Notes: a model not told the origin generated them from the letters alone. DNA of 64,000 bases from Latilactobacillus fragifolii (GCF_905332535.1 NZ_CAJOCF010000003.1:62001-126000), one strand, 5' to 3'; counted from the stretch's first letter, positions 18,719-28,290 are shown. Translations and numbers: made by a program.

Positions 18719-18752
18719 AAACCCCCGCGCCATGAGAATCAGCGCGGGGGTT
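18719..18752 (-). terminator. gnd: Terminator downstream of gnd
   Basis: GC-rich hairpin AACCCCCGCGC / GCGCGGGGGTT, followed on the minus strand by a U-rich tract. It lies about 110 nt past the gnd stop. Confidence 0.8.
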
Positions 18753-18861
18753 GAGGGAAACGAATTTCATCAGGCGTATTTTTTTGTGACTCACTTTGCT
18801 TAGCAAATAACCAATAAATTGGTCTGCCAAACGGTGCTAGTCTTAAAAATATAAGCGCCTA

Positions 18862-20283
18862 CTATTGTTCTTTGTACCAAGTATAGTGGAATGTACCTTG
18901 GCGGTCTGTTCTTTGATAAGTGTGCGCACCAAAGTAATCACGTTGTGCTTGGATTAGATTTGCTGGTAATACTTCTGAACGATATGCATCGAAGTATGTG
19001 ATAGCAGCTGAGAAACCAGGTGCCGGAACACCTTGTTGGATAGCCATTGCAGCCACGTCACGAACAGCGCCTTGATACTTCTTGGTAATATCTAAGAAGT
19101 AATCATCCAACAATAAGTTATTTAAATCAGCTTTCTTATCAAAAGCATCCGTAATCTTTTGTAAGAAACGCGCACGAATAATGCAGCCTTCACGCCAAAT
19201 CTTAGCAATTTCGCCATAATTTAATGACCAGTCGTATTGATCTGACGCCACACGCATTTGTTCAAAGCCTTGAGCGTAACTCATAATCTTACTGAAGTAC
19301 AATGCTTGGCGAATTTTTTCGATAATTTCTTTCTTGTCTTCTGTTAATTTAGCAACGGTTGGTGCAGGCAAAATCTTGCTTGCAGCGACCCGTTCATCTT
19401 TCATCGCTGAAATATAACGTGCATAAACAGATTCCGTAATGAGCGATTGTGGTACCCCTAATTCAAGCGCACTTTGTGAACTCCATTTACCAGTTCCTTT
19501 ATTCCCAGCAGCATCTAAAATGACATCTACGATTGGTTTCCCTGTTTCCAAGTCATCCTTGCGTGTTAAGATGTCCGCTGTGATTTCCATCAAGTAGCTA
19601 TCTAATTCGCCGTGGTTCCATTCCTTGAAGACATCAGCGATTTCTTCAACAGACAAACCAACCACGTTTCTTAACAAGTTATAGCTTTCTGAGATTAATT
19701 CCATGTCACCATATTCAATCCCATTATGAACCATCTTGACATAGTGACCAGCACCGTTAGGCCCAATATAAGTGACACATGGTTGACCATCTTCGGCTTT
19801 CGCTGACATTTGTTCCAAGATAGGAGCCACTAAATCATAAGCTTCTTTTTGACCACCGGGCATCATCGAAGGGCCTTCTAGCGCACCTAATTCGCCACCA
19901 GAAACCCCCATACCAATGAAGTTAATTCCTGATTTGTCTAGTTCGGCATTCCGCCGGATAGTATCACCGAAGAAGGTGTTCCCACCATCGATTAAAATAT
20001 CGCCCTTGTCTAATAAAGGCAATAATTCATTGATGACAGCGTCTGTCCCAGCCCCTGCTTTCACCATTAAGATAATCCGTCGTGGTTTTTCTAGGGATTG
20101 AACAAATTCTTCAATTGTATAGCTTGGTACTAATTTCTTTTCACTGTGATCTTGCATCACGGCTTCTGTCTTAGCCCCTGTCCGGTTATAAATAGCAACT
20201 GTATAACCGTGACTTTCAATGTTTAATGCTAAGTTCTTGCCCATAACTGCCATCCCGATGACACCAATTTGTGGTTGACTCAT
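18862..20283 (-). CDS. gnd: 6-phosphogluconate dehydrogenase, decarboxylating
   Basis: Oxidises and decarboxylates 6-phosphogluconate to ribulose-5-phosphate in the pentose phosphate pathway. The 473 aa have the N-terminal NADP fold [17 protein letters not shown], the substrate segment [21 protein letters not shown], and the catalytic region [18 protein letters not shown] with Lys and Glu residues. The C-terminal helical domain ends with [17 protein letters not shown]. Length is exactly that of the family. An AGGAGG precedes the ATG, and a 9-bp inverted repeat sits in the leader. It forms a single-gene unit. Confidence 0.97.
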   Translation of the reverse strand: MSQPQIGVIGMAVMGKNLALNIESHGYTVAIYNRTGAKTEAVMQDHSEKKLVPSYTIEEFVQSLEKPRRIILMVKAGAGTDAVINELLPLLDKGDILIDGGNTFFGDTIRRNAELDKSGINFIGMGVSGGELGALEGPSMMPGGQKEAYDLVAPILEQMSAKAEDGQPCVTYIGPNGAGHYVKMVHNGIEYGDMELISESYNLLRNVVGLSVEEIADVFKEWNHGELDSYLMEITADILTRKDDLETGKPIVDVILDAAGNKGTGKWSSQSALELGVPQSLITESVYARYISAMKDERVAASKILPAPTVAKLTEDKKEIIEKIRQALYFSKIMSYAQGFEQMRVASDQYDWSLNYGEIAKIWREGCIIRARFLQKITDAFDKKADLNNLLLDDYFLDITKKYQGAVRDVAAMAIQQGVPAPGFSAAITYFDAYRSEVLPANLIQAQRDYFGAHTYQRTDRQGTFHYTWYKEQ

Positions 20284-20316
20284 GTAAAAGGCCTCCTAAA
20301 TGATTTCTTAATTTAA

Positions 20317-20344
20317 GCGTTGTTGACTATTAACACAACAACGC
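20317..20344 (-). promoter_or_regulatory. Inverted repeat in the gnd leader
   Basis: Perfect 9-bp repeat GCGTTGTTG / CAACAACGC with a 10-nt spacer, between the likely -10 region (TAAATA/TATAGT, around 20351-20360) and the gnd start. It may be an operator or a 5' mRNA hairpin. Confidence 0.45.
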
Positions 20345-20443
20345 GTCTACTATATTTATGTTAGCAGAATTGCACTTTAAATAAAAGCATTTTAACCGTT
20401 TTGGTCCGGTCCATTTGATAAATGGACTATAAAACCGCCAAAC

Positions 20444-21004
20444 TTAATCGGCATCATTGTCTTGGTCTTCTAATAATTGTTTAAGCTTAGCCAATTCAGG
20501 ATTGGGGGCCGTTTTTTCTTCGGCCTGTTGCTTAGCGTATGCCTCTTCAGAAATCACTGCCCACGACTGCCCTGCTGGCATCACATCATCTTCCGCTTCT
20601 TCTGGGGTCAAGATGTGACTTGGAATATGCAAAAGAATGTGATCTTCAATGGCGACTTGTAATTCAAGCGCTTCACCTTCAAATGGGAATAAAATATCTT
20701 CGTCCGTAAACCGACTCAACTGATCGTCTTCTGGATCAACGTAGATTTCAGTGAATTCAAAATCCATTGGTAAGTCCACTGGCTCTAAACTCCGCGTTGA
20801 AGGCACCGTTAATGCCCCAACCACGTGTACCCGTGCAATGACGGCCCGTTGATCGACGGTTAATTCACCATCAACGACAAATGGGGTAGCGTTTAGGATA
20901 TCTGCTTCTCTTTTTTGTAAACTTTCTTTGACCATCAATGTCTCTTTAAACGTCAATGGATGGTCACGGTGTTTTAATAATGATTGGACTGCCCATTTTA
21001 ACAA
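20444..21004 (-). CDS. yceD: YceD/DUF177 family protein (23S rRNA accumulation factor-like)
   Basis: A 186-aa acidic protein with the DUF177 pattern: an N-terminal beta region, VDGELTVDQRAVIARVHVVG, LPMDFEFTEIYVDPED and an acidic tail ending NPELAKLKQLLEDQDNDAD. Family members are linked to ribosomal RNA accumulation, and in many bacteria sit before rpmF (ribosomal protein L32); here rpmF is absent and gnd follows. It overlaps the end of tmcAL by 7 nt, so it is the last gene of the yqe-type cluster. The two cysteines sometimes found in the family are missing. Confidence 0.85.
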   Translation of the reverse strand: MLKWAVQSLLKHRDHPLTFKETLMVKESLQKREADILNATPFVVDGELTVDQRAVIARVHVVGALTVPSTRSLEPVDLPMDFEFTEIYVDPEDDQLSRFTDEDILFPFEGEALELQVAIEDHILLHIPSHILTPEEAEDDVMPAGQSWAVISEEAYAKQQAEEKTAPNPELAKLKQLLEDQDNDAD

Positions 21005-22176
21005 TGCTCGTCATCCTTTCTTTTATAAAAAATCGGTTGGCGGGCAAAATTTTGTGACTGCCAACCAAACTGTTCTTGCAATCGATCAACGCGGACATCT
21101 AACCCCAACGGTCCATCTTCAGCTCCTAACTTAGCAGAAACCTTGCTAATTAACGGCTGCGCTAACGTTTTTTTTAACGTGTGTAAATGGGTTTGCCCCA
21201 CTGCGTTAAAACCTAACAAGTGTATCGGTTGTTGGGCTAGCGATTGTGCGATATCCGCTGGGGAAATGTTTAATAAGACGTACAGACAAACTCGTTGTAA
21301 TCGTGCATATGTGTAACGCTTAGTTTTGAGTGCTCGCAGTAATTCCGCATAACTGTTGGCTGTATGAATGACTTTTTTAAACCGGTATTCAAGCCCTTCT
21401 GACATCTGGTAAATCGCACGCAATTGCATCAGTGACGTGCTTTCAATCCGATATTTCAATAATGGCCACAGTTGCTCCCAATCTAAATGCGATTGCCTTT
21501 GTAAAGCCCGCAGTGTGTCGCTTGGCATCACTTGAGCCAATTGGCGCCAATTGGTAGTCGCAGCCTTCAGCGACCGTCGAATCGCACTAGCACTTGCATA
21601 CTGGCCTGCTGCAATCGTCTGATCACCATGTTGGGCTTGTTTACGCTCAATAGCAAGTAAGTGCAACGGCGTTGTCAGTTGCGCATTCGCCACTGCATAA
21701 CTCACACCTAAGAGGTGATTGGGTTGATCTAAATTTAAATTCAATTCAGCTTGATAAAACTCATTGAGCTGTGTCGCATAAGTTTTTTGATAATCAATAA
21801 ACGTTTGGGCTTGCGCTTTTAAAGTCAAAATTTGCTGACCAACTTGTTGATAGTCAAATGTAGGATACTCACTTCCAAACGCTAGTGTCTGACAGCCAAG
21901 TTCCGCCAATAATTTGACTGCTCCCTCGGCGAACCGTTCTGCAGGTTGGACCGCACTGGCAAACGGCAGTTCAACAACCATATCGGCGCCATTACGCAAA
22001 GCAAGTTGCGCACGCGTCCATTTATCCAAAATCGCGGGTTCCCCCCGTTGCACATAGTTACCACTCATGCAAACAATTACTAAATCAGCATGCGAAGCTT
22101 CCCGTGCCTCTTGTAATTGATAGCGATGTCCATTATGTAGCGGATTATATTCCGCAATAATTCCCGTAATTCTCAT
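20998..22176 (-). CDS. tmcAL: tRNA(Met) cytidine acetate ligase TmcAL (YlbM)
   Basis: Uses acetate and ATP to acetylate the wobble cytidine of elongator tRNA-Met. The 392 aa open with the nucleotidyltransferase motif IIAEYNPLHNGHRYQL (HxGH-like), followed by MSGNYVQRGEPAILDKWTRA and VELPFASAVQPAERFAEGAV. The C-terminal helical half binds tRNA. Length and motif order fit the family. Its start overlaps the yqeM stop by 4 nt and its stop overlaps yceD, so it is embedded in the ribosome/tRNA maturation operon. Confidence 0.92.
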   Translation of the reverse strand: MRITGIIAEYNPLHNGHRYQLQEAREASHADLVIVCMSGNYVQRGEPAILDKWTRAQLALRNGADMVVELPFASAVQPAERFAEGAVKLLAELGCQTLAFGSEYPTFDYQQVGQQILTLKAQAQTFIDYQKTYATQLNEFYQAELNLNLDQPNHLLGVSYAVANAQLTTPLHLLAIERKQAQHGDQTIAAGQYASASAIRRSLKAATTNWRQLAQVMPSDTLRALQRQSHLDWEQLWPLLKYRIESTSLMQLRAIYQMSEGLEYRFKKVIHTANSYAELLRALKTKRYTYARLQRVCLYVLLNISPADIAQSLAQQPIHLLGFNAVGQTHLHTLKKTLAQPLISKVSAKLGAEDGPLGLDVRVDRLQEQFGWQSQNFARQPIFYKRKDDEHC

Positions 22177-22919
22177 GCATCCGCCACCGGTTTTACAGCG
22201 CTAAAGAACCAACGCACACTATCTTCTTGAACAATTTGTCGACCAAAATCAGCACTAACGGATACGTTTTTAAACCCGACTGCTTCTAACGCCGCAACAT
22301 AGTCGGTCACGGGATAAGTCCGTTCGTGGTGCAATTCATTGAGTTCTTGATAACCATTAATTTCGTCATCCCAGACAAAGAAGCTGAGATCATGTTCAAC
22401 TGAATGCGGCACTTCACCCGCATAACTCGTCCACATGAAGGCCGTTTCTGCTGTCTTATCGTTATACATAAATCCTGGGAAAAGCTCATCCATTTGATAA
22501 AGTGAATGCGCATCAAACAAGAATTGCCCGCCTGGTTCTAAACTTCGGTAAACCTGCTCAAAAACTTGTTGGACATGTGCTAAATCAGGCATGTAACAAA
22601 TCGAGTCATCAAAGCAAGTCACGGCTTCAAACGTGCCAATCGCCTCTAAATCAAGCATATCGCCTTGCAATAAAGGCAATGTAACCGCAGCTTCAGATGC
22701 CTTTTCAGAAGCGATACTTAACATCTCGTTTGATAAATCCAAGCCAACAACCTCTAGCCCGGCTTGTTTCAGCAAGATGGCTAAATCGCCGGTACCACAA
22801 GCTAGTTCTAGAACTCGGTGTTTATTTTGTAACATCTGTAACGTATAGTCACGCCATTGCCCATATAAGGAGTGATCCATCAAGCAATCATAGACGGCCG
22901 CAAAGCTTTGGTAAATCAT
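22173..22919 (-). CDS. yqeM: Class I SAM-dependent methyltransferase YqeM
   Basis: A 248-aa Rossmann-fold methyltransferase. SAM motif I is VLELACGTGDLAILL (about residues 37-51); motif II LDLSNEMLSIA and motif III CFDDSICYM follow. It begins MIYQSFAAVYDCLMDH, as YqeM proteins do. The substrate is unknown. It overlaps rsfS upstream and tmcAL downstream by 4 nt each, so translation of the chain is tightly coupled. Confidence 0.88.
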   Translation of the reverse strand: MIYQSFAAVYDCLMDHSLYGQWRDYTLQMLQNKHRVLELACGTGDLAILLKQAGLEVVGLDLSNEMLSIASEKASEAAVTLPLLQGDMLDLEAIGTFEAVTCFDDSICYMPDLAHVQQVFEQVYRSLEPGGQFLFDAHSLYQMDELFPGFMYNDKTAETAFMWTSYAGEVPHSVEHDLSFFVWDDEINGYQELNELHHERTYPVTDYVAALEAVGFKNVSVSADFGRQIVQEDSVRWFFSAVKPVADA

Positions 22920-23275
22920 TCTTCATCCAACCATTCAGAAACATCAACAAGTGGTGCTTGATCCCAAAGTTTTTCAAGGTTGTATAATGCGCGTTCTTCT
23001 GGCATGAAGGCATTGACAACGATATCGCCAAAGTCCATCAAGATCCAACGTGAGCCTTTTTTACCTTCAATGTGTTTTACGAAAACGCCATTTTCTTCTT
23101 CGGCGTCTTCGATCGCATCAATGATTGCGCCTAATTGACGCTCTGAAGTCCCCGTCAACATCACGAAGTAATCCGCTAATAAACTGATGCCTTCCATGTT
23201 CAATGCAACAATATCTTCTGCTCGTTTGCTATCTGCTGCTTGTACAGCAATTTTTAAAATATCTAAACTTTTCAC
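22916..23275 (-). CDS. rsfS: Ribosomal silencing factor RsfS
   Basis: Binds ribosomal protein L14 and blocks joining of subunits during starvation. The 119 aa show ALNMEGISLLADYFVMLTG and the conserved EGKKGSRWILMDFGDIVVN region. Length is standard for the DUF143/RsfS family. The start is GTG with AAAGGAG upstream. It follows yqeK by 12 nt and overlaps yqeM. Confidence 0.93.
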   Translation of the reverse strand: MKSLDILKIAVQAADSKRAEDIVALNMEGISLLADYFVMLTGTSERQLGAIIDAIEDAEEENGVFVKHIEGKKGSRWILMDFGDIVVNAFMPEERALYNLEKLWDQAPLVDVSEWLDEE

Positions 23276-23287
23276 TAAAGTTCTCCT

Positions 23288-23890
23288 TTATTTGGCTTGA
23301 GTCGGAACCCAAGCATTATATGTGTCAATTGTTTTCGGGTAAATCTGCTTCTTCCCCTGAATTAAAAAGGTCAATGTATTTAAAATTTCATACCGCACAC
23401 CGGCTGCTAAATCAGCCATTGCTGTCTGACGAGCAGCTTCGACACCCGGAAAATGACGACCAGGTTCGATAAAATCCGCCACAAATAAAATCTGATCAAT
23501 CAAATTCATTGCTGGTGCGCCAATCGTATGACACCGAACGGCATTTAAAATCGTTTCATCATGAATCCCTAAATCGCGTTCAATAAAATAAGCCCCCACA
23601 ACACCGTGCCAGATTGCATTGCCATAATGAAGTAGTTCAGGATCAAAGCCTTGCGTTTTAATCGCTTCGATGAACGTTTCATCTGGTAATTGCTTGGCAT
23701 AGTCATGAACTAAGCCGGCAATTGCCGCGCGCTCAACGTCCGCCTCATTTTTTTGTGCTAATTGAATTGCGGTGGCTTCCACTCGCAAACAATGTTCAAA
23801 TCGACTTTTAGATAAGTTAGCGGCTACTTTAGCCACTAACTCAGCCCGTGTATACGGCACGATGTTTTCTTGATAAACAAAATCACTCAT
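23288..23890 (-). CDS. yqeK: YqeK family HD-domain hydrolase (Ap4A hydrolase-like)
   Basis: About 200 aa. HD-domain residues are visible: KSRFEHCLRVEATAIQLA, AGLVHDYAKQLP (HD doublet), YGNAIWHGVVGAYF and AVRCHTIGAPAMNLI. YqeK proteins are symmetrical diadenosine tetraphosphate hydrolases in Gram-positives (family knowledge). The frame is open to 23920, but GAGGGCC and the overlap with nadD point to the ATG at 23890. It shares 8 nt (ATGAGTGA) with the end of nadD. Confidence 0.9.
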   Translation of the reverse strand: MSDFVYQENIVPYTRAELVAKVAANLSKSRFEHCLRVEATAIQLAQKNEADVERAAIAGLVHDYAKQLPDETFIEAIKTQGFDPELLHYGNAIWHGVVGAYFIERDLGIHDETILNAVRCHTIGAPAMNLIDQILFVADFIEPGRHFPGVEAARQTAMADLAAGVRYEILNTLTFLIQGKKQIYPKTIDTYNAWVPTQAK

Positions 23891-24524
23891 GATAAAGGCC
23901 CTCTTTTTGAATGTAATCAAAGACTAGATCCGGTATTAAGTACCGCACAGAACCGCCCTGTTGAAGCTTATTGCGAATTTGCGTTGAGCTGATGTCAATC
24001 ACCGGCGCATCCACCCATAAGACCGGATATGGTGTCTGTTGCTTATACCCTGTCCGTTTAACCCCAACAAACTGGACGAGCTGTACTAAATCATCAATCC
24101 GATGCCAAGTTGACAAGTAATCGACCATATCGCCGCCAATAATGAAATAGTAGTCAATCTCAGGATGCTGTTGTTTTAACGCCACAATTGTATCGTAGGT
24201 GTAACTGACCCCACCTCGTTCAATCTCCATTAGGTCAAGCTCAAAATGTGGATTATTAGCGATAGCACGTTCCACCATTGCGACACGGTGCTTGGCTGGC
24301 AATGTTTTTTTCTCATCAACGTGTGGTGGATTGGCATCTGGCATGAACAGCACTTTATCGAGACCCAGTTGGCTACGAACTTGTTCTGCCATCACCAAAT
24401 GGCCGATGTGCGGCGGGTTAAAAGTGCCGCCCATAATTCCGACTTGCAAGCGATGACCATCTTCCACGACCAGTACGTCCGGTTCGGTGACATGATTTGT
24501 CTGCTTTAGCGTTGCCCTTTGCAT
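23883..24524 (-). CDS. nadD: Nicotinate-nucleotide adenylyltransferase
   Basis: Adenylates nicotinate mononucleotide in NAD synthesis. The 213 aa include GIMGGTFNPPHIGHLVMAEQ with the HxGH-type GxFNPPHxGH motif (about residues 29-48) and the C-terminal DISSTQIRNKL (SxxxxR motif). The roughly 25-residue N-terminal extension before the core is somewhat long. The ATG is preceded by a GGCGGTGAT site. It is 15 nt after yhbY and overlaps yqeK. Confidence 0.94.
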   Translation of the reverse strand: MQRATLKQTNHVTEPDVLVVEDGHRLQVGIMGGTFNPPHIGHLVMAEQVRSQLGLDKVLFMPDANPPHVDEKKTLPAKHRVAMVERAIANNPHFELDLMEIERGGVSYTYDTIVALKQQHPEIDYYFIIGGDMVDYLSTWHRIDDLVQLVQFVGVKRTGYKQQTPYPVLWVDAPVIDISSTQIRNKLQQGGSVRYLIPDLVFDYIQKEGLYHE

Positions 24525-24539
24525 TTAATCACCGCCTTA

Positions 24540-24857
24540 TTAGCGTCCGAGCTTAGTAACAATCGTTGAAATTTTTTGGTATTTTTCTTTCCGTGATGCT
24601 TTATAAATCACCAATGTGCGCCCAATTTTTTGCGCAATTTCAATACGATTGTCATGTTGCTTTAAGAAGTTAGCTAATTCATCAACTGTTACCTCTGTCG
24701 TTTGCAGTAAGTTAATCTTAATAAGTTCTCGTTTTTCAATTGCCTCTTCAATTTGTTCAAAATAAGTTTGGCTCAAGCCATTCTTACCTAGTTGAAAAAG
24801 CGGCTTGGTGGTTTGCGCTAAACCACGCAAGTAATGTTTTTGTTTGCCTGTTAACAC
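24540..24857 (-). CDS. yhbY: CRS1-YhbY domain RNA-binding protein
   Basis: A 105-aa single-domain RNA-binding protein associated with pre-50S particles. It shows MLTGKQKHYLRGLAQT, LGKNGLS and LIKINLL, and the GxxG-like segment IGRTLVIYKAS. The start is GTG, with GGAAGGAAG about 10 nt upstream. It sits between yqeH and nadD as in Bacillus, although aroE, which lies in the Bacillus cluster, is absent here. Confidence 0.9.
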   Translation of the reverse strand: MLTGKQKHYLRGLAQTTKPLFQLGKNGLSQTYFEQIEEAIEKRELIKINLLQTTEVTVDELANFLKQHDNRIEIAQKIGRTLVIYKASRKEKYQKISTIVTKLGR

Positions 24858-24878
24858 GTGCGATACTTCCTTCCCTAA

Positions 24879-26012
24879 TTAAATTAATGCTTTCCGAATC
24901 ATGACTGAGACACCCTTAGGGGCATATCCCGCAACCACGACATTTTCTGGTAACGTAATCCAGCCTAACCCAGCAAACACTAAATCGCTCTTTTGCTTAG
25001 TTGAGAATTCATACCGTTGGAGTTCTGGAAAATTAGCTAAATCTTCTGGATGTGGTGGCTGTAACATATCGCCTAATTGCTTAGCGTAGAATTGATCTGC
25101 ATTTTCAAGTTTAGTCCGATGAATATAAAGTTCATTATCGAAGTACCCAACAAAGCCGTGGCGCGCACCTTGAATGAAATCAAAGCGAGCTAAGCCCCCC
25201 AAGAAAAGTGTTTGTTGTTCATTTAATTGGTAGACTTTCGGTTTAATCCGCTTTTGTGGTGCAATCAACCGTAAGTCCTTATCATGAAGATAATGTGCCA
25301 TTTGCTGGGCATGAATGATTCCCGGCGTGTCAATCAACGCATGGTCATCTTCGTATAATGGGATATCAATACGGTCTAACGTTGTTCCTGGAAATTGAGA
25401 TGTCGTAATTACGTCACTGTCTAAAATTCCAGTTTGCTTGATAATTCGATTAATTAGCGTTGATTTACCAACATTGGTTACCCCAACAACATAGACATCC
25501 CGGCCTTTGCGTTCACGTTCAATGACGGCCAATAATTCATCAACTGAATTGCCTTTTTTAGCACTCACGAGCATGGTTTCCACCGGGTGTAAACCATGTT
25601 CTTTGGCTTCTTTTTGAATCCAATTGATCACTTTATGCGGATTGAGTGCAGCTGGTAAGATATCAACCTTATTTCCCACTAAAATCACAGGATTATCGCC
25701 GATGAACCGGTGCAACCCAGGAATCAAACTGCCATTAAAGTCAAAGATATCGACCACATTCACGATGAGGGCATCACTGTCCCCAATTTGATTCAATAGC
25801 GCTAAAAAATCATCATCATTTAATTTGATATCACTGATTTCGTTGTAGTGCCGTAATCTAAAACAACGTTGACAATATAGTTGACCTGTTTCTAAGCCTT
25901 TTTTGAGTGCAGAATTAGGCGTGTAGCCGAGTGCTTCTTTGTCCGTAGTTTGGATGCGAGCCCCACAGCCAATGCAAAATAGTTCTTCGTCAGTTTGTTG
26001 TGTTTCAGTCAT
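24879..26012 (-). CDS. yqeH: Ribosome biogenesis GTPase YqeH
   Basis: Circularly permuted GTPase needed for 30S assembly. The N-terminal zinc finger is CIGCGARIQ...CQRCFRLRHYNE (about residues 13-57). The GTPase motifs come in permuted order: G4 LVGNKVD, G5 SAKKG, then G1 GVTNVGKSTLINRI, G2 TTSQFPGTTL and G3 DTPG. The C-terminal domain (about 220-377) binds RNA or protein. It overlaps yqeG by 8 nt (ATGACTGA). Length (377) is near the family norm. Confidence 0.95.
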   Translation of the reverse strand: MTETQQTDEELFCIGCGARIQTTDKEALGYTPNSALKKGLETGQLYCQRCFRLRHYNEISDIKLNDDDFLALLNQIGDSDALIVNVVDIFDFNGSLIPGLHRFIGDNPVILVGNKVDILPAALNPHKVINWIQKEAKEHGLHPVETMLVSAKKGNSVDELLAVIERERKGRDVYVVGVTNVGKSTLINRIIKQTGILDSDVITTSQFPGTTLDRIDIPLYEDDHALIDTPGIIHAQQMAHYLHDKDLRLIAPQKRIKPKVYQLNEQQTLFLGGLARFDFIQGARHGFVGYFDNELYIHRTKLENADQFYAKQLGDMLQPPHPEDLANFPELQRYEFSTKQKSDLVFAGLGWITLPENVVVAGYAPKGVSVMIRKALI

Positions 26013-26535
26013 TTAAATCCTCCCGCCAAGTTAAATCTGCGTGTTTTTTTAGTAGTTGTTGCATAATATATTTTTCAAAGAAACGATTAATCGATGTATT
26101 CCAGGCGTCACTATCAATAATCGGTTTAACCAAAATGGTCCGTACGCCAGCTACATTGCCTGCGTGCATATCCGTAATCAGTTGATCACCAACCATTACC
26201 ACTTCATGCCGTGAAAGGCCCAGTTGTTGTTTCGCTTTAATAATCCCAGTTGCAAGTGGCTTATTTGCGCGTGCAATAAAAGGCAATTGTAACTCAGCTA
26301 ACGCCCGTTGGACCCGATCATGATTATTATTTGAAACCACCATCACGGTAATTTCAGCAGCTTGCATTTGTGCTAACCAAGCTTTTAATTGGGGGGTGCC
26401 ATCTGGATTATTCCACGCAATCAACGTATTATCCAAATCGGTTAAAACAGCTTTAATACCCTTGGCCTTGAGTTGTTCGGGGGTTAAATCATAGATGGCG
26501 TTGACCATCCAAGTTGGCTTAAAATTCTTTAGCAT
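26005..26535 (-). CDS. yqeG: YqeG family HAD IIIA-type phosphatase
   Basis: A 176-aa HAD-superfamily phosphatase. The nucleophile motif is VLTDLDNTLIAW (DxDNT), motif II is VMVVSNNNHD, and the Lys and acidic motifs are in ANKPLATGI and VMVGDQLITDMHAGN. The physiological substrate is unknown. It is the first gene of the cluster running to yceD. Ribosome binding is probably via the AAGGAGACAAG upstream of the ATG. Confidence 0.92.
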   Translation of the reverse strand: MLKNFKPTWMVNAIYDLTPEQLKAKGIKAVLTDLDNTLIAWNNPDGTPQLKAWLAQMQAAEITVMVVSNNNHDRVQRALAELQLPFIARANKPLATGIIKAKQQLGLSRHEVVMVGDQLITDMHAGNVAGVRTILVKPIIDSDAWNTSINRFFEKYIMQQLLKKHADLTWREDLND

Positions 26536-26839
26536 GCACTTGTCTCCTTGACTTTAATGTGCTCTCATCAACAGCGCTTTACTACACTTATTAAATTAGA
26601 GTTTCCATCTCCAATTCGCTAAGTTAGGTAAACGCTCGAAAGCTCCCAGTTGATGCGACACTTCTTTTTAATCTAGTCACTGATTAATTATAGGTTATTT
26701 AACACCAAATTGCACCTTTACGCGGTTAATTTTCACAAATTCCAATTAATTCATAATTGATTTAAAACCATAAGTCAAACTAATCGACTTTTAGCGTTAA
26801 TTCTGGTACGTTTAAAGAAATTGAGAGGATGTGTTTGTT
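26536..26839. other. Divergent intergenic region between yqeG and a quinone oxidoreductase
   Basis: 304 nt, AT-rich, without a coding frame I would accept. It must hold the divergent promoters of yqeG and the oxidoreductase, but I see no consensus hexamer pair on either strand; TTGATT near 26758 with a TAATCG 18 nt on is a weak plus-strand candidate. No hairpin stands out. Confidence 0.4.
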
Positions 26840-27775
26840 ATGGAAAAATTCGGTTTTAACCACTTTGGCGGCCCCGACGTTTTCGAACGTTTCGATCAAC
26901 CCCAACCTATTCCAAAGGACAATCAAGTCCTCATTAAAGTGCTCGCTGCTGGATTGAATCCATACGATGCTGCACTGCGGAATGGTTCACAAACTTCAGT
27001 GCGCCCATTACCTTTCCCAATCTTTCCTGGTACTGATGTCGTTGGCGAAATCGTCAGCCTTGGTGCTGACGTCGACGATTACCGCGTTGGCGAAATTGTC
27101 ATCAATCATCGCTCAATGGGGGCGTATAGCGAATATGTAACGGCTAGTACTGCGAAAATTCTCCGTAAACCAGCCAGCATGCGTATCGCTGAAGCGGCCG
27201 GTTTGCCTAGTGCTGGCATCACCGCTTATAATACACTAATGCACTTTACAAACTTTAAACATGGCGATACCATCGCCATTATGGGAGCCAGTGGTGCCGT
27301 TGGTAGTTTACTCGTTCAATTGAGTTTAGCAGCCCATTTGAACGTGATTGCAATTGCTAACAGTGCCAATTTAGACTATCTTCGCTCGTTTGGTGTACAA
27401 GAAGCAATCGCTTATGATCAACCTGCTGATTTCGAACGGTTTGCACAGACCGCCCAAATCGCCATCAACTTAAGTCGTAGTCCAGAATCAACTGAGCGCT
27501 TAAATAACTTGCTTGTTCCTAACGGCACATTCACGTCAACAACGATTTTACCAACTGAAACGCAACAACGTTCAAAAATTCTTTATCAATCTGTTTATCC
27601 ACGAAAAGATTATGCAGACTTAACTGCCTTACAAGATTTAAATGAATTGATTAACCAAGGCTTGTTACACAATACCGTTTTTGAGACCTTACCCTTTAGT
27701 TTAGAGGGCGTTATTGCAGGCCACAAACTGCTTGAAAGCCATCATGCCCCTGGTAAGATTGTTATCAGCCATTAA
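26840..27775 (+). CDS. Zinc-free NADP-dependent quinone oxidoreductase (MDR family)
   Basis: About 311 aa of the medium-chain reductase superfamily. The GroES-like half has AAGLNPYDAALRNG and FPGTDVVGEIVSLG; the nucleotide-binding half has AIMGASGAVGSLLVQLSL (AxxGxxG). There are no zinc ligands. GAGAGGA precedes the ATG at 26840; a GTG 9 nt upstream keeps the frame open but overlaps that site. Substrate is unknown (quinones or enones in the family). It is a lone plus-strand gene ending at a bidirectional terminator. It is distinct from the YhdH-type gene at the window start. Confidence 0.85.
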   Translation: MEKFGFNHFGGPDVFERFDQPQPIPKDNQVLIKVLAAGLNPYDAALRNGSQTSVRPLPFPIFPGTDVVGEIVSLGADVDDYRVGEIVINHRSMGAYSEYVTASTAKILRKPASMRIAEAAGLPSAGITAYNTLMHFTNFKHGDTIAIMGASGAVGSLLVQLSLAAHLNVIAIANSANLDYLRSFGVQEAIAYDQPADFERFAQTAQIAINLSRSPESTERLNNLLVPNGTFTSTTILPTETQQRSKILYQSVYPRKDYADLTALQDLNELINQGLLHNTVFETLPFSLEGVIAGHKLLESHHAPGKIVISH

Positions 27776-27792
27776 TTTTATGATGATAAAAG

Positions 27793-27836
27793 AAAGAGTC
27801 TAGAACAAAACTAAGTTTTGTCCCAGACTCTTTTTT
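27793..27836. terminator. Bidirectional terminator
   Basis: AAAGAGTCT...AGACTCTTT with an inner ACAAAA / TTTTGT stem, flanked by A and T runs. It ends both the oxidoreductase (plus) and rplT (minus). Confidence 0.85.
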
Positions 27837-27846
27837 TAATCTTAAA

Positions 27847-28206
27847 TTATTTGTTTAAAGCAGCTTTAGCAGCTTCAACAACTGCTGTAAATGCAGCAGC
27901 ATCGTTAACCGCTAAGTCAGCTAACATCTTACGGTTCATGTCAATTTCAGCGACTCTTAAGCCGTGCATTAATTGGCTGTATGAGATGTTGTTCATCCGA
28001 GCAGCAGCGTTAATACGAGCAATCCATAACTTACGGAAGTCACGTTTACGTTGACGACGGTCACGGAATGCATAACGGTATGAAACCATTACTTGAGTAT
28101 TTGCTGATTTGAATAATAAATGTTTAGCGCCGCGATAACCTTTGGCTAATTTTAAAATCTTTTTACGACGTTTGCGCGTCACTGTTCCACCTTTAACACG
28201 TGGCAT
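27847..28206 (-). CDS. rplT: 50S ribosomal protein L20
   Basis: Early 23S rRNA-binding assembly protein. Starting at the ATG at 28206 (after AAGGAGGAAAT) gives 119 aa, the family length, with [20 protein letters not shown] and SYSQLMHGL. The frame is open to 28230, but those codons lack a ribosome binding site. It is the last gene of infC-rpmI-rplT. L20 is the autoregulator of this operon in Bacillus, acting on the leader. Confidence 0.97.
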   Translation of the reverse strand: MPRVKGGTVTRKRRKKILKLAKGYRGAKHLLFKSANTQVMVSYRYAFRDRRQRKRDFRKLWIARINAAARMNNISYSQLMHGLRVAEIDMNRKMLADLAVNDAAAFTAVVEAAKAALNK

Positions 28207-28290
28207 AAGAATTTCCTCCTTGAATAACAAACAACGTCAAAGCGTTGCTGTACTGATCTAATTTTTGCTTGAAGCCGAAAATGCTATGGC

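Noticed and set aside
20444-26535. Chain of nine overlapping genes that might look like a new system
   Set aside because: It is the well-known Firmicutes yqeG-yqeH-yhbY-nadD-yqeK-rsfS-yqeM ribosome/tRNA cluster joined to tmcAL-yceD.
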